Shown here: positions 28,412-37,809 of the stretch, piece by piece
Layout: each line of letters opens with the position of its first letter
Numbering within the stretch: the first letter of the stretch is position 1
Program-made: the position numbers and the translations under genes
Notes under the pieces: model-generated
Seen by the model: the letters and a program-made list of their open reading frames with translations, nothing else
What the model was told of the DNA's origin: nothing
Databases searched by the model: none
DNA from: Amycolatopsis roodepoortensis
GTDB taxonomy: Bacteria; Actinomycetota; Actinomycetes; Mycobacteriales; Pseudonocardiaceae
Length of the DNA stretch: 64,000 nt
Assembly: GCF_014873915.1 (NCBI RefSeq)
Contig: NZ_JADBEJ010000001.1
Span: forward strand, 372,001 to 436,000
Reading direction: 5' to 3'

Positions 28412-28535
28412 CCGTAGGTCACGAGTGTCAGCGTCAAGCCCCGGCTAGCTGACCGGCAACCCTCCTTCCGCGGTGGGGTGCCCCGGGTGAGGACCTGGCT
28501 CGTCGCGTGGTGCGGCGGGCAAGCGCGGGATCCTC
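28412..28535 (+). ncRNA. SAM-IV riboswitch
   Basis: The segment 28417-28500 carries the conserved pieces of the actinobacterial SAM-IV class in order: GGTCACGAGTGTCAGCG, CAAGCCCCGGCTAGCTGACC, GGCAACCCTCC, CGCGGTGGGGTGCCCCGGG and TGAGGACCTGG. GGTC at 28417 and GACC at 28492 can form the closing P1 helix, and the GGCAACCC internal loop and GGTGCC segment match SAM-I/SAM-IV core bases. Between 28530 and 28557 a second hairpin can pair CCTCGCCGGG with CCCGGAGG, hiding the ribosome site of the next gene, so control is probably translational and off at high SAM. Confidence 0.85.
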
Positions 28536-28557
28536 GCCGGGTCCCCTGGCCCGGAGG

Positions 28558-29919
28558 ATGACGATGACCCTCGCTCTCGAACGCACGAACGCCCCCGCTG
28601 AAGTCGTTGCCGCGCACCAGATCCCGGCGGTTGCATGCGCCGATCTGCGGGTTCCGCTGGTCACCGGCGGCGACATCGCCTACGCCAATCTCGATCACGC
28701 GGCGAGCGCCCCCTGTCTGGACAAGGTGCGTTCCGCGGTCGACGAATTCCTGCCCTGGTACGCCAGCGTGCACCGCGGCGCCGGATTCGCTTCGCAGGTT
28801 TCGACCAGGCTTTACGAGCGCACGCGCGGAATCCTGCGTGACTTCGTCGACGCGCGGTCGACCGACACCGTCGTGTTCACCCGCAACACCACCGATTCCT
28901 TCAACCTTCTCGCCCGCAGCCTGCCGAAGCACACGTCGGTCGTCGTGTTCGACACCGAGCACCACGCCGCGCTGCTGCCGTGGAAGGGACCGAACGTCCG
29001 CCGGATCGAAACCCCGCGGACCCGGCTCGCCGCGGTGTCCGCTGTGGACGAAGCGCTCGCGGGCTGCCCGCAGGGACCGCGGCTGGTGGTGCTCACCGGC
29101 GCGTCCAACGTGACCGGGGAACTGTTGCCGGTCAAGGAGATCGCGGCCGTCGCGCGGCGACACGGCGCCCGGATCGCGCTCGACGCGGCACAGCTCGCGC
29201 CGCACCGGAAGATCTCGGTGCGCGAACTGGACGTCGACTACGTCGCGCTGTCGGGGCACAAGCTGTACGCGCCTTTCGGTGCCGGCGCGCTGATCGGCCG
29301 CGCCGACTGGCTGCGCGCGGCCCAGCCGTACCTCGCCGGCGGTGGCGCGACGAAGCTCGTCAACCGTGACTCCGAAAACCTCGACGTCGTCTGGAACTCC
29401 GGTCCCGAGCGGCACGAAGCCGGTTCGCCCAACACCGTCGGCGTCTACGCGCTCGGTGTCGCCTGCGAGACCCTGGCCGCGAACTGGGACGGGATCGTCG
29501 CCCACGAGGAGGAACTGCTGGCGCGCCTGCGCCGCGGTCTCGCCGCCATCCCCGGATTCGCCGAACTGCGGCTGTTCGACGCGCCGGTCGGCCGGGTCGG
29601 CACGCTCAGCTTCGTCGTCGACGGCTTCGACCCGGGCTGGCTCGCCGCGGTGTTGTCCGCGGAGTACGGAATCGGCGTGCGGGACGGCGCGTTCTGCGCG
29701 CACGTGGCGACGAAGCGGCTGATCGCCGTGGCCGGTTCGACGGGGCAGCAGGCCGTGCGGGTCAGCGTCGGCCTCGGCAGCACCACCGAACACGTGGACC
29801 GGATCGTCCTGGCGCTGCGCCAGATCGTCGCCCGCGGCGCGCGCTGGCAGTACGAGAAGCCGGAGGGCCGCTGGGTGCCGGAGAACGATCCGCGGGAGCT
29901 TCCCCCGTTCTGCGCCTGA
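28558..29919 (+). CDS. class V aminotransferase, cysteine-desulfurase-like, SAM-riboswitch controlled
   Basis: A 453-residue PLP enzyme of the class V (NifS/SufS/CsdB) fold. PLP contacts are visible in TRNTTDSFNLLAR, TEHHAALLPW, ALDAAQLAPH (Asp binding the pyridine ring) and the Schiff-base lysine in ALSGHKLYAPFGAG. A GVRDGAFCAHV segment near residue 375 places a Cys where SufS-like enzymes carry their sulfur-accepting Cys. The ATG at 28558 sits directly after CCGGAGG; 28564 is an alternative. No suf or iscU partner is adjacent. The SAM-IV leader points to methionine/cysteine sulfur metabolism rather than bulk Fe-S assembly. Reaction not proven. Confidence 0.85.
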   Translation: MTMTLALERTNAPAEVVAAHQIPAVACADLRVPLVTGGDIAYANLDHAASAPCLDKVRSAVDEFLPWYASVHRGAGFASQVSTRLYERTRGILRDFVDARSTDTVVFTRNTTDSFNLLARSLPKHTSVVVFDTEHHAALLPWKGPNVRRIETPRTRLAAVSAVDEALAGCPQGPRLVVLTGASNVTGELLPVKEIAAVARRHGARIALDAAQLAPHRKISVRELDVDYVALSGHKLYAPFGAGALIGRADWLRAAQPYLAGGGATKLVNRDSENLDVVWNSGPERHEAGSPNTVGVYALGVACETLAANWDGIVAHEEELLARLRRGLAAIPGFAELRLFDAPVGRVGTLSFVVDGFDPGWLAAVLSAEYGIGVRDGAFCAHVATKRLIAVAGSTGQQAVRVSVGLGSTTEHVDRIVLALRQIVARGARWQYEKPEGRWVPENDPRELPPFCA

Positions 29920-29938
29920 CCCACTACCCTCGACCCGT

Positions 29939-30541
29939 ATGGGGAACGAGCGACCGCGTTACTGGTTTCCGCTGGCGTTGCTGGGTTTCGCCCAGCTGCT
30001 GGTGGTGGCTTTCGGCGGGATGTGGTCCGGGGGATGGTTCGCCTACGCGCCCGCCGGAGAACGACATTCGTTCGGGTACGTGAGCTTGCACGGCGTCGAG
30101 ATGAGCCGCGAGACCGCGACCGCGCTGGACAGGTCGTTCGACATCGCCGGCCGGACCGACGCCTGGCTGTTCGCCGTCCTCGCGGTCTACCTCGGCACGG
30201 TGCTGTTCTATGCCATCCGGACGAAGACCATGCGCTGGTGGAAGGTCGCCGCGATCGCGTTCGGCGGGCTGGTCGCCATCATGCTGGCGGATCTGGTCGG
30301 CTACTGGGAATTCGATCTCGACGGCGACACCCGGAGCGCGATCCTGCTGACACTCGGCCTGGCGGGGCTCGCGTGGCTGGAGCGCAGTGTGCTGGTGCTC
30401 GTCGTGGCCGCGGCGTTCGTGCTCTGCGCGGTCGTGCTCGCCCAAGGACAGCTCGCGCTCGTGCTTTCGTCGCTGGTCGTGCTCGCCGGGGCGTTCGCCG
30501 CCCTGCTGAGCAGGCCGAAGGCGGCCGCCGAGGAGTCCTGA
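29939..30541 (+). CDS. integral membrane protein, unknown
   Basis: A 200-residue protein with five or so transmembrane helices: about residues 10-30, 72-92, 101-120, 133-150 and 155-190. The first extracytoplasmic loop (residues 32-70) contains GERHSFGYVSLHGVEMSRETATALDR and has no recognised domain. The ATG at 29939 begins 20 bases after the aminotransferase stop and lspA follows 25 bases after, so it may be cotranscribed with lspA. I recognise no family. Confidence 0.72.
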   Translation: MGNERPRYWFPLALLGFAQLLVVAFGGMWSGGWFAYAPAGERHSFGYVSLHGVEMSRETATALDRSFDIAGRTDAWLFAVLAVYLGTVLFYAIRTKTMRWWKVAAIAFGGLVAIMLADLVGYWEFDLDGDTRSAILLTLGLAGLAWLERSVLVLVVAAAFVLCAVVLAQGQLALVLSSLVVLAGAFAALLSRPKAAAEES

Positions 30542-30565
30542 ACACGCTCAGTGGACAATAGGGCG

Positions 30566-31129
30566 GTGAGTACTGAGCCCGAAACGGCGCCACCGTCGCC
30601 CCCGCTGCCCAAGAAGCGCGTCGCCGTGGTGTTCGCCGTCGCCGCGGTGCTGTGGGGGATCGACCTCCTCACGAAGCAGATCGCCGTGTCCACGCTGGAG
30701 GGCAAGCAGCCGGTCGAGTTCCTCGGCGGGCTCGTGTACTTCCAGCTGGTGCGCAACCCCGGCGCCGCCTTCTCGATGGCGACCGGGCTGACCTGGGTGC
30801 TCGCGCTGGTCGCGATCGCCGTCGTGATCGCCATCGTCTGGCTGGCCCGGCGGCTGCGCTCGACCGGCTGGGCGATCGGCCTCGGCCTGGTGCTGGCGGG
30901 CGCGCTCGGCAATCTGACCGACCGGATCTTCCGTGCGCCCGGGCCGCTGCAGGGGCACGTGGTCGACATGATCTCCGCGTTCGCGCCGAACGGGCAGGGC
31001 TGGGCGATCTTCAACGTCGCCGACTCCGCGATCTGCGTCGGCGGCGTCCTCATCGTGATCCTTTCCTTGCTGGGCAAGGACTACGACGGAACATCCACCA
31101 AGGACAAGAAGAAAGCGGCGAGCGAATGA
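30566..31129 (+). CDS. lspA: lipoprotein signal peptidase (signal peptidase II)
   Basis: A 187-residue aspartyl protease of the membrane that removes signal peptides from prolipoproteins. Four transmembrane helices are visible. The catalytic Asp pair is D119 in GNLTDRIF and D153 in FNVADSAI, and [10 protein letters not shown] and GHVVDMI are conserved. I take GTG 30566, since CAATAG seven bases before it could be the -10 of a leaderless transcript; GTG 30551 would add five residues. Its stop overlaps the pseudouridine synthase start as ATGA. Confidence 0.94.
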   Translation: MSTEPETAPPSPPLPKKRVAVVFAVAAVLWGIDLLTKQIAVSTLEGKQPVEFLGGLVYFQLVRNPGAAFSMATGLTWVLALVAIAVVIAIVWLARRLRSTGWAIGLGLVLAGALGNLTDRIFRAPGPLQGHVVDMISAFAPNGQGWAIFNVADSAICVGGVLIVILSLLGKDYDGTSTKDKKKAASE

Positions 31130-32052
31130 GCGCGCGGATGTTGCCCGTTCCCGACGGGCTCGACGGTATGCGCGTCGACGCGGGGCTGGCGAAACTGCTG
31201 GGGCTTTCCCGCACCGTCGTGGCGGAGCTGGCCGAATCCGGCGAGATCTTCCTCGACGGCAGGCCCGCCGGGAAATCGGACCGGCTGACCGCCGGCGGAC
31301 TCCTCGAAGTGACGCTGCCTGATCCCGCGTCGGCCATAGAGGTCGTCGCGGAACCCGTCGAAGGCATGAAGATCCTGCATGACGACGACGACATCGTGGT
31401 GATCTCGAAGCCGGTGGGCGTCGCCGTGCACCCGAGCCCCGGCTGGACCGGGCCGACCGTCGTCGGCGGCCTCGCCGCCGCCGGGCTGCGCATCGCGACC
31501 TCGGGCGCCGCCGAGCGTCAGGGCGTCGTGCACCGGCTGGACGCGGGCACCACCGGCGTGATGGTCGTGGCGAAGAGCGAGCACGCGTACACCGTGCTGA
31601 AGCGGGCGTTCAAGGAACGCACCGTCGACAAGGGCTACCACGCCATCGTCCAGGGCCACCCGGATCCGACGCGCGGCACCATCGACGCGCCGATCGACCG
31701 GCATCCCCGGCACGACTACAAGTTCGCCGTCGTCCAGGGCGGGCGGCCCAGCGTCACGCACTACGAGGTCGTCGAGGCCTTCCGCGCGGCGTCGCTGGCC
31801 AAGATCAAACTCGAGACCGGGCGCACGCACCAGATCCGCGTGCACTTCTCGGCGCTCAAGCATCCCTGCGTCGGTGACCTGACCTACGGCGCCGACCCGG
31901 TGCTGGCGCGCAAGCTCGGGCTCTCCCGGCAGTGGCTGCACGCGAAGACGCTCGGCTTCGCCCACCCGTCCGACGGGCGCTGGGTCGAGTTCGAATCGGA
32001 GTACCCCGACGACCTGGCCAACGCGCTGCGGATCCTGCAGGACGAGAACTAG
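31126..32052 (+). CDS. RluA family 23S rRNA pseudouridine synthase
   Basis: A 308-residue enzyme converting uridine to pseudouridine in large-subunit rRNA. An S4 RNA-binding domain (about residues 14-75: [20 protein letters not shown]) precedes the catalytic domain. The catalytic Asp is in [18 protein letters not shown], and [19 protein letters not shown] is the other family block. This is the RluD-like partner that normally follows lspA in bacteria. The ATG at 31126 overlaps the lspA stop. The specific target uridines are not deducible. Confidence 0.93.
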   Translation: MSARMLPVPDGLDGMRVDAGLAKLLGLSRTVVAELAESGEIFLDGRPAGKSDRLTAGGLLEVTLPDPASAIEVVAEPVEGMKILHDDDDIVVISKPVGVAVHPSPGWTGPTVVGGLAAAGLRIATSGAAERQGVVHRLDAGTTGVMVVAKSEHAYTVLKRAFKERTVDKGYHAIVQGHPDPTRGTIDAPIDRHPRHDYKFAVVQGGRPSVTHYEVVEAFRAASLAKIKLETGRTHQIRVHFSALKHPCVGDLTYGADPVLARKLGLSRQWLHAKTLGFAHPSDGRWVEFESEYPDDLANALRILQDEN

Positions 32053-32057
32053 GCGCG

Positions 32058-33083
32058 TCAGTCCTCGATCGACCAAGTCAGCGTGCGCTCGTCCGGCTCG
32101 GGCCTCGGCGACCAGCGCACGGCGACCACGCGGGTCGCGTCCGGCAGCACGTAGACGGTGTGCCCGCCCAGGGTCTCCCCGGGCCGGACGCCGATCTTGT
32201 GCGGCGGACGCGACGTCAGCGAGACCGGCGCCTTCGCGATCGGCTTGCCGTCCGCGGTGAGCAATTCGAGGTAGTTGTCCGGGAGCGACACGAACGGGAT
32301 GTTCCCGCGGTTGGTGATCTCGGTGTGCACGACGACCGACCGTTCCCCGGCTTCCAGCGAGTAGCCCGCGGCGCTGAACAGGTAGTCCGCCGGGTCCTGG
32401 ACCTCGAGCAGCTGGACGGTGAGCTGCTCGCCCTCCAGGCCCTGGGTCTCCATCACGTCGCCGGTCCGGCCCTTCTTGCCCTCCGGGGCGGCCTGGGGCG
32501 TGACCTGCTGTTCGTCGCCGCGCGCCCAGGACGCGGTCTGCGGGACGCCCCAGGTGCTCATCACCGGGTCGGCGGGCGCCATCGGGGGCGGCGCGAACTG
32601 CTGCTGCGGCGGGGCGGGCGGCCGTGGAGGCGGCGCCATCGGCTGGCGCACCGGGGCCGACGGCGGGCCGGGATAGCGGCCCGACGGCGTGCCGTGCACG
32701 TTGTACGCGCCCGACGGCGTTCCCTGGACGTTGTACGGCCCGGAGGGGGTGCCCTGGACGTTGTGCGGTCCGGAGTGGCCCGGCGGACGCTGGGGTTGTT
32801 GCGGGGGCTGCTGGGCCCACGACGGCGGCGCGCTCGCGATGGCGGCCCGAAGCCCGTTCGGGTCGCTCTCCACGCCCACGAGCAGCGGCAACCCGCTGCC
32901 GGACAGGGCGACCAGGCGGTACGCGACCTCGCGCGGGTCCATCCCGACCTTGGCCGCGAGTTCGTGTACGGCCGCCTTGCCCAGGTCCGCGAGGGCGGCG
33001 AGCAGGCGGATGTCCACGGGATCGGTCACGGCCACGTCCGGGAACGCTACCGTCTCGCCCTCGGCGCCGCGGGGAGAGGCCAT
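32058..33083 (-). CDS. HTH/proline-rich repeat/Ig-like domain protein
   Basis: A 341-residue protein in three parts. Residues 20-75 form an AsnC-like winged helix (DPVDIRLLAALADLGKAAVHELAAKVGM). Residues 85-190 are Pro/Gln-rich and disordered and include three copies of a ten-residue unit (GPHNVQGTPS, GPYNVQGTPS, GAYNVHGTPS). Residues 210-341 form a beta-rich domain like DUF4352 or Ig-like folds, with VVVHTEITNRGNIPFVSLPDNYLELLTA. No signal peptide or membrane helix is present. It converges with the pseudouridine synthase gene five bases away and is divergent from the DUF885 gene. Function unknown; DNA binding is inferred from the HTH only. Confidence 0.75.
   Translation of the reverse strand: MASPRGAEGETVAFPDVAVTDPVDIRLLAALADLGKAAVHELAAKVGMDPREVAYRLVALSGSGLPLLVGVESDPNGLRAAIASAPPSWAQQPPQQPQRPPGHSGPHNVQGTPSGPYNVQGTPSGAYNVHGTPSGRYPGPPSAPVRQPMAPPPRPPAPPQQQFAPPPMAPADPVMSTWGVPQTASWARGDEQQVTPQAAPEGKKGRTGDVMETQGLEGEQLTVQLLEVQDPADYLFSAAGYSLEAGERSVVVHTEITNRGNIPFVSLPDNYLELLTADGKPIAKAPVSLTSRPPHKIGVRPGETLGGHTVYVLPDATRVVAVRWSPRPEPDERTLTWSIED
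32695..32784. repeat. three in-frame 30-bp tandem repeats
   Basis: Three consecutive 30-base units with a TTGTACG/TTGTGCG core inside the HTH/Ig-like gene encode the GxYNVQGTPS repeats. Units differ at a few positions, so the array is not freshly expanded. Boundaries are approximate. Confidence 0.65.
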
Positions 33084-33171
33084 CGGAGCGCGGCAAAACC
33101 CGGCTTCGGTAGTACGCGGTCTCCATTAGGGTCGGGGACACCGCCTCCATCGACCTCTGGGGAAAGAAAAC

Positions 33172-36100
33172 ATGAGCGAAGTCTCCGCCCTCGCCGACGA
33201 GTTCGTCGAAGCCCTCTTCGACGCCGAGCCGGTCATGCCCGCCTTGCAGGGCTTCCGTCCGGAATCGACCGGGCTCAGCGATCTCAGCGAGGCCGCCGGG
33301 GACGCCTTCCGCGCGCGGCTGGCCGGATTCGCCGAGCGGGCCGAGGCACTCGCCACCGACGGCTTGAGCGCGGAGGAGAAGACCACCCGTGACGTCCTGA
33401 TCGCGATGGCCCGGGCGAGGATCGCCCTGCTGGACTCGCGGTTCGTCGAGTTCACCGTCAGTGACCTGTTCATCTCGCCCGCCGCCGAGGTGCTCACCGT
33501 GCTGCCGATGATGTCGGTCGGGACGGGCGCGCAGGCCGAGGCGCACCTCGGGCGGATCGCCGCGATCCCGGAGTACCTGCGGCAGGCCGCGCAGCGGCAC
33601 CGGGACGGCGTCGCCCGCGGGCTGGTCCCGGTCGCGTACCTCGTCGACGCCGCCGTCGCCTACCTCGACCGGCACCTCGCCGAGCCGTCGGCCGATCCGC
33701 TGCTGCGCCAGCCCGCGCCCGACGAGGACTTCGAGACCCGCCGCGCCGAGCTGCTGCGTGACGTCGTCCGGCCCGCAATCGCGGAGTACCGCGAGGTGCT
33801 CGCGAAGGAGATCGCGCCGCACGGCCGCCCCGAGGACAAGCCCGGCGTCTGCTGGCTGCCCGACGGCGAGCGTATCTACGCCCTGCTCGCAGAGATGCAC
33901 ACGACGACCGACCGCACCCCGCGCGAGCTGCACCAGACCGGGCTCGACGTGATCGCGGGCCTCGCCGCCGAGTACCGCGAGTACGGTTCGCGGGTCTTCG
34001 GCACCAGCGACCTCCAGGAGATCTTCACCAAGCTCCGCTCCGACCCGGCCCTGCGCTGGTCCGGCGCCGACGAGATGCTCGACTCCGCCCGCGCGGCCAT
34101 CACCAGGGCCGAGGCCGAGGCGCCGAAGTGGTTCGGCCGGATCCCGCCGCAGCCGTGGACGGTCGAGCCGGTTCCCGCCGAATCCGCGCCCGGCGCACCC
34201 GCCGCCTACTACATGTGGCCCGCGGTCGACGGCTCCCGGCCCGGCATCTATTTCGCCAACACCCACAAGGCGGAGGAGCGGTTCCGGCATGCGGCCGAGG
34301 CGACTGCGTTCCACGAGGCCATTCCCGGCCACCACTTCCAGCTGAGCCTCGCTCAGGGACTCACCGAACTCCCGCTGCTGCGCCGCATCGGCGACTTCAC
34401 CGCGTACGCCGAGGGCTGGGGCCTGTACACCGAGCGCCTCGCCGACGAGATGGGCCTGTACTCCGACGACGTCGCGAAGCTCGGCATGCTGACCATGGAT
34501 TCGATGCGCGCCGGACGGCTGGTCGTCGACACCGGGTTGCACTCGCTGGGCTGGAGCCGCCGCCAGGCCATCGACTTCCTCGCCGAGAACACGCCGATGG
34601 CGCCGGTGGAGATCGAGTCCGAAGTGGACCGGTACATCGCCTTCCCCGGGCAGGCGCTCTCGTACATGGTGGGACGGCTGGAGATCCAGCGCATCCGTGC
34701 CGAGGCCGAACTGAAGCTGGGGAGCCGGTTCGACATCAAGGCCTTCCACGACGTCGTGCTCGGCGGCGGTTCGCTGCCGCTGTCGGTGCTGGACGGCGTG
34801 GTCCGCGACTGGATCGCCGGCCACGGCGACACCCCGAACGGCCTGGCCGACGAGCTGATGGAGCTCAAGTTCGAGGAACTTCCGCTGTGGCGCTCGCTTC
34901 TCGGGCTTCCCGGCGACGAAGGCGCGTTGCCCGACCCGAGCGCGGAGGCCGCGGCCGCGCAGCGCGCGTCGGCGGTCGTCATCGCCGAGCGCGCTGAAGC
35001 CCTGGACACCGAAGGCCTTTCCCCGGCCGAGATGGTCACCCGCGAGGTCGTGATCCAGCAGGCGAAGGCGATGGTCGACGTCATCGACTCGCGCGCCGCC
35101 GAGTTCTCGGTCAGCGACGGGCTGGCGTCGCCCGCGCTGTTCATGCTCAACGAACTCGCCGTCCTGTCGCTGAACGACGAGGAAAAGGTCCGCGGCTACC
35201 TGAAGCGGCTGGAAGGCATGGGCGCCTACCTCGACGCCCTGATCGTGCGCCAGCGCGCGGCGGCGGCCGACGGTCTGGTCCCGCCGGGCTTCCTGGTCGA
35301 AGGCGGGATCGCTTACGTGGAGCGCTATCTCGGTGACGAGGCGGGGGATCCGCTGGCGCTCACCGCGTCCGTTTCCGTGGAGGGCTACGAAACCGAACGG
35401 GACCGGCTGCTGGCCGAGGTCGTCCGGCCCGCCTACGCGCGGTATCGCGACTTCCTCGCCGACGAGCTGCGGCCCGTGGCGAAGCCCGAAACCGAGCCGG
35501 GTCTCTGCGCGCTACCCGGCGGGCAGGAGAAGTACGCCGCGCTGATCCGCGCGCACACCTCCACCGAGCGCACCGCGCAGGACCTGCACGACACCGGTCT
35601 CGACATGATCGCGAAACTGGCGGACCAGTACCGCGAGCTGGGCGAGAAGATCTTCGGTACCAAGGATCTCGAGGAGATCTTCGAGCGGCTGCGCACCGAC
35701 CCGGCCCTGCGCTGGCGGGACGGCGACGAACTGCTCGACGCCGCGCGTGACGCCATCACCCGCGCCGAAGCCGTCGCCCCGCAGTGGTTCTCGACTATCC
35801 CCGAGGAGCGGTGCCAGGTCGAGCCCGTCCCGCCCGCGGAGGCTCCCGGTGGCACGCTGGCGTACTACATCGAGGCGTCGCTCGACGGCTCGCGGCCGGG
35901 CACCTACTACGCGAACACCCACGAGGCCGAGCAGCGCCCGAAGCACACGAGCGAGGCGATCGCCTTCCACGAAGCCGTGCCGGGGCACCACTTCCAGATC
36001 TGCATCGCGCACAAGCTCAAGGGTCTGCCGATGTTGCGCGGGCACGCCGACGTCAACGCCTACGTCGAAGGCTGGGGTCTCTACTCGGAGCGTCTCGCCG

Positions 36101-36483
36101 ACGAGATGGGCCTGTACTCCAGCGACCTCACCAGGTTCGGCATGCTCACCCAGGATTCGATGCGCGCCGGGCGGCTCGTCGTCGACACCGGGATGCACGC
36201 GCTGGGCTGGAGCCGTCAGCAGGCAGTCGACTACCTGGCCGAGAACACGCCGATGGCCAGGGTCGAGATCGAGGCCGAGATCGACCGCTACGCCGCCGTT
36301 CCGGGGCAGGCGCTGTCGTACATGGTGGGACGGCTGGAGATCGAGCGGATCCGCGCGGAGGCCGAGGCCGCGCTCGGCGACCGGTTCGACATCAAGGGCT
36401 TCCACGAGGTCGTCCTGAGCAACGGGATCCTGCCGCTGCGCGTGCTGGACGACGTGGTGAAGGAGTGGGTGGCCGCGCAGTGA
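33172..36483 (+). CDS. double-length DUF885 protein (two fused tandem copies)
   Basis: A 1103-residue cytoplasmic-looking protein made of two full DUF885 domains. The first is residues 1-557, the second 558-1103; single-copy relatives are about 550-600 residues. Each copy carries an HExxxGHH-type site, AFHEAIPGHHFQ with H381 and AFHEAVPGHHFQ with H933, then an EGWGLY(T/S)ERLADEMG block with a candidate third ligand. DUF885 is related to zinc peptidases, so metallopeptidase activity is inferred. The two copies agree in every block but differ in many residues, especially the N-terminal thirds. The junction is at about base 34843. The ATG at 33172 follows GGGGAAAG. No stop or start signal separates the copies. 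Confidence 0.85.
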   Translation: MSEVSALADEFVEALFDAEPVMPALQGFRPESTGLSDLSEAAGDAFRARLAGFAERAEALATDGLSAEEKTTRDVLIAMARARIALLDSRFVEFTVSDLFISPAAEVLTVLPMMSVGTGAQAEAHLGRIAAIPEYLRQAAQRHRDGVARGLVPVAYLVDAAVAYLDRHLAEPSADPLLRQPAPDEDFETRRAELLRDVVRPAIAEYREVLAKEIAPHGRPEDKPGVCWLPDGERIYALLAEMHTTTDRTPRELHQTGLDVIAGLAAEYREYGSRVFGTSDLQEIFTKLRSDPALRWSGADEMLDSARAAITRAEAEAPKWFGRIPPQPWTVEPVPAESAPGAPAAYYMWPAVDGSRPGIYFANTHKAEERFRHAAEATAFHEAIPGHHFQLSLAQGLTELPLLRRIGDFTAYAEGWGLYTERLADEMGLYSDDVAKLGMLTMDSMRAGRLVVDTGLHSLGWSRRQAIDFLAENTPMAPVEIESEVDRYIAFPGQALSYMVGRLEIQRIRAEAELKLGSRFDIKAFHDVVLGGGSLPLSVLDGVVRDWIAGHGDTPNGLADELMELKFEELPLWRSLLGLPGDEGALPDPSAEAAAAQRASAVVIAERAEALDTEGLSPAEMVTREVVIQQAKAMVDVIDSRAAEFSVSDGLASPALFMLNELAVLSLNDEEKVRGYLKRLEGMGAYLDALIVRQRAAAADGLVPPGFLVEGGIAYVERYLGDEAGDPLALTASVSVEGYETERDRLLAEVVRPAYARYRDFLADELRPVAKPETEPGLCALPGGQEKYAALIRAHTSTERTAQDLHDTGLDMIAKLADQYRELGEKIFGTKDLEEIFERLRTDPALRWRDGDELLDAARDAITRAEAVAPQWFSTIPEERCQVEPVPPAEAPGGTLAYYIEASLDGSRPGTYYANTHEAEQRPKHTSEAIAFHEAVPGHHFQICIAHKLKGLPMLRGHADVNAYVEGWGLYSERLADEMGLYSSDLTRFGMLTQDSMRAGRLVVDTGMHALGWSRQQAVDYLAENTPMARVEIEAEIDRYAAVPGQALSYMVGRLEIERIRAEAEAALGDRFDIKGFHEVVLSNGILPLRVLDDVVKEWVAAQ

Positions 36484-36563
36484 GCCGGAACACAGGCGAA
36501 CCGCGCGGTCCCGGCGCATACTGTCGCTAAGCGAGCGCTCAGTAACTTCACGAGGAGATGCCG

Positions 36564-37604
36564 ATGAGGATCGGGACCGCGATCAGCTACGCCGGTGGTT
36601 TCGCCGACAGCGTGGCGGACATCGTCGAGCTGGAGAAGGCCGGGCTGGACATCGTCTTCGTCCCCGAGGCCTATTCGTTCGACGCGGTCAGCCAGCTCGG
36701 CTACGTCGCGGCGAAGACCGAACGGGTCCAGATCGCGTCGGGCATCTTCCAGATCTACACGCGGACGCCGACGCTGACCGCGATGACCGCCGCCGGGCTC
36801 GACTTCGTGTCCGACGGCCGGTTCACGCTCGGCATCGGCGCGTCGGGTCCGCAGGTCATCGAGGGTTTCCACGGCGTGAAGTACGACGCGCCGCTGGGCA
36901 GGACCCGCGAGATCATCGACATCTGCCGTCAGGTGTGGCGGCGGGAGAAGGTGGTGCACTCCGGAACGCACTACTCGATCCCGCTGCCACCCGAGCAGGG
37001 CACGGGCCTCGGCAAGCCGCTGAAGCTGATCAACCACCCGGTGCGCGAGCGGATCCCGATCCTGCTGGCCTCGATCGGCCCGAAGAACGTCGCGCTCACC
37101 GCCGAACTGGCGGAGGGCTGGGAGCCGATCTTCTTCCACCCCGAGAAGGCCGCCGAGGTCTGGGGCGCGTCGCTGGCCGAGGGCAAGGCGAAGCGCGACC
37201 CGTCACTGGGCGAGCTGGACACCTTCGTCGGCACCGCGCTGGCGATCGGCGACGACGTCGAAGGGCTGCTGGACCACCTGCGCGGCATGCTGGCGCTGTA
37301 CATCGGCGGCATGGGCGCGCGCGGCAAGAACTTCTACAACAGTCTCGCCCAGCGGTACGGCTACGAGGCCGAAGCGAAACTCATCCAGGACCTCTACCTG
37401 GACGGCAAGAAGGACGAGGCCGCCGCGGCGGTGCCGAAGGAGCTGATCCGGGCGATCTCGCTGATCGGGCCCGAGGGCTACGTCAAGGAGCGCCTCGCCG
37501 CGTTCCGCGAGGCCGGTGCGACCACGCTGGTCGTGAACCCGCTGCTGCCCGGTCGTGAGGCTCGCGTCGCTCAGGTTTCGAAGCTTCGCGAACTCGTCGA
37601 CTAG
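36564..37604 (+). CDS. LLM-class F420-dependent oxidoreductase
   Basis: A 346-residue luciferase-like TIM-barrel enzyme that uses coenzyme F420 in actinobacteria. Typical marks are MRIGTAISYAGG at the start, LEKAGLDIVFVPEA, IASGIFQIYTRTP, FTLGIGASGPQVIEGFHGV and PILLASIGPKNVALTAELA. Length is normal. The ATG at 36564 lies six bases after GAGGAG; the ATG at 36558 overlaps that site and is less likely. It is 74 bases after the DUF885 gene. The substrate is unknown. Confidence 0.87.
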   Translation: MRIGTAISYAGGFADSVADIVELEKAGLDIVFVPEAYSFDAVSQLGYVAAKTERVQIASGIFQIYTRTPTLTAMTAAGLDFVSDGRFTLGIGASGPQVIEGFHGVKYDAPLGRTREIIDICRQVWRREKVVHSGTHYSIPLPPEQGTGLGKPLKLINHPVRERIPILLASIGPKNVALTAELAEGWEPIFFHPEKAAEVWGASLAEGKAKRDPSLGELDTFVGTALAIGDDVEGLLDHLRGMLALYIGGMGARGKNFYNSLAQRYGYEAEAKLIQDLYLDGKKDEAAAAVPKELIRAISLIGPEGYVKERLAAFREAGATTLVVNPLLPGREARVAQVSKLRELVD

Positions 37605-37809
37605 CGCGGCCTAGGCACGCGACGGGGCGACGAACCTCTCACCTGTATCGATCCGGTATACTTGACCTGCGCCGGTGTAACCCCTTCGTGGTCAAAAAGC
37701 GGCCTCCCGGTGGAAAGAGAACGTAAACCACGCCTGAACGGCCGGAAAATCCGCCATTATCAGGAGTGAAAGCGAGACCTCGGGGGAATCCGTTCGCGAC
37801 GAAGGTGAG

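Noticed and set aside
31081..34824. 1247-residue antisense frame across rluD-like, HTH/Ig and DUF885 genes
   Set aside because: It spans several well-supported genes on both strands and has no domain; a product of GC-rich codon structure.
33172..36483. Two adjacent DUF885 genes with a missed stop
   Set aside because: The frame is continuous and no ribosome site or start is visible at the junction near 34843, so one fused gene is the simpler reading.
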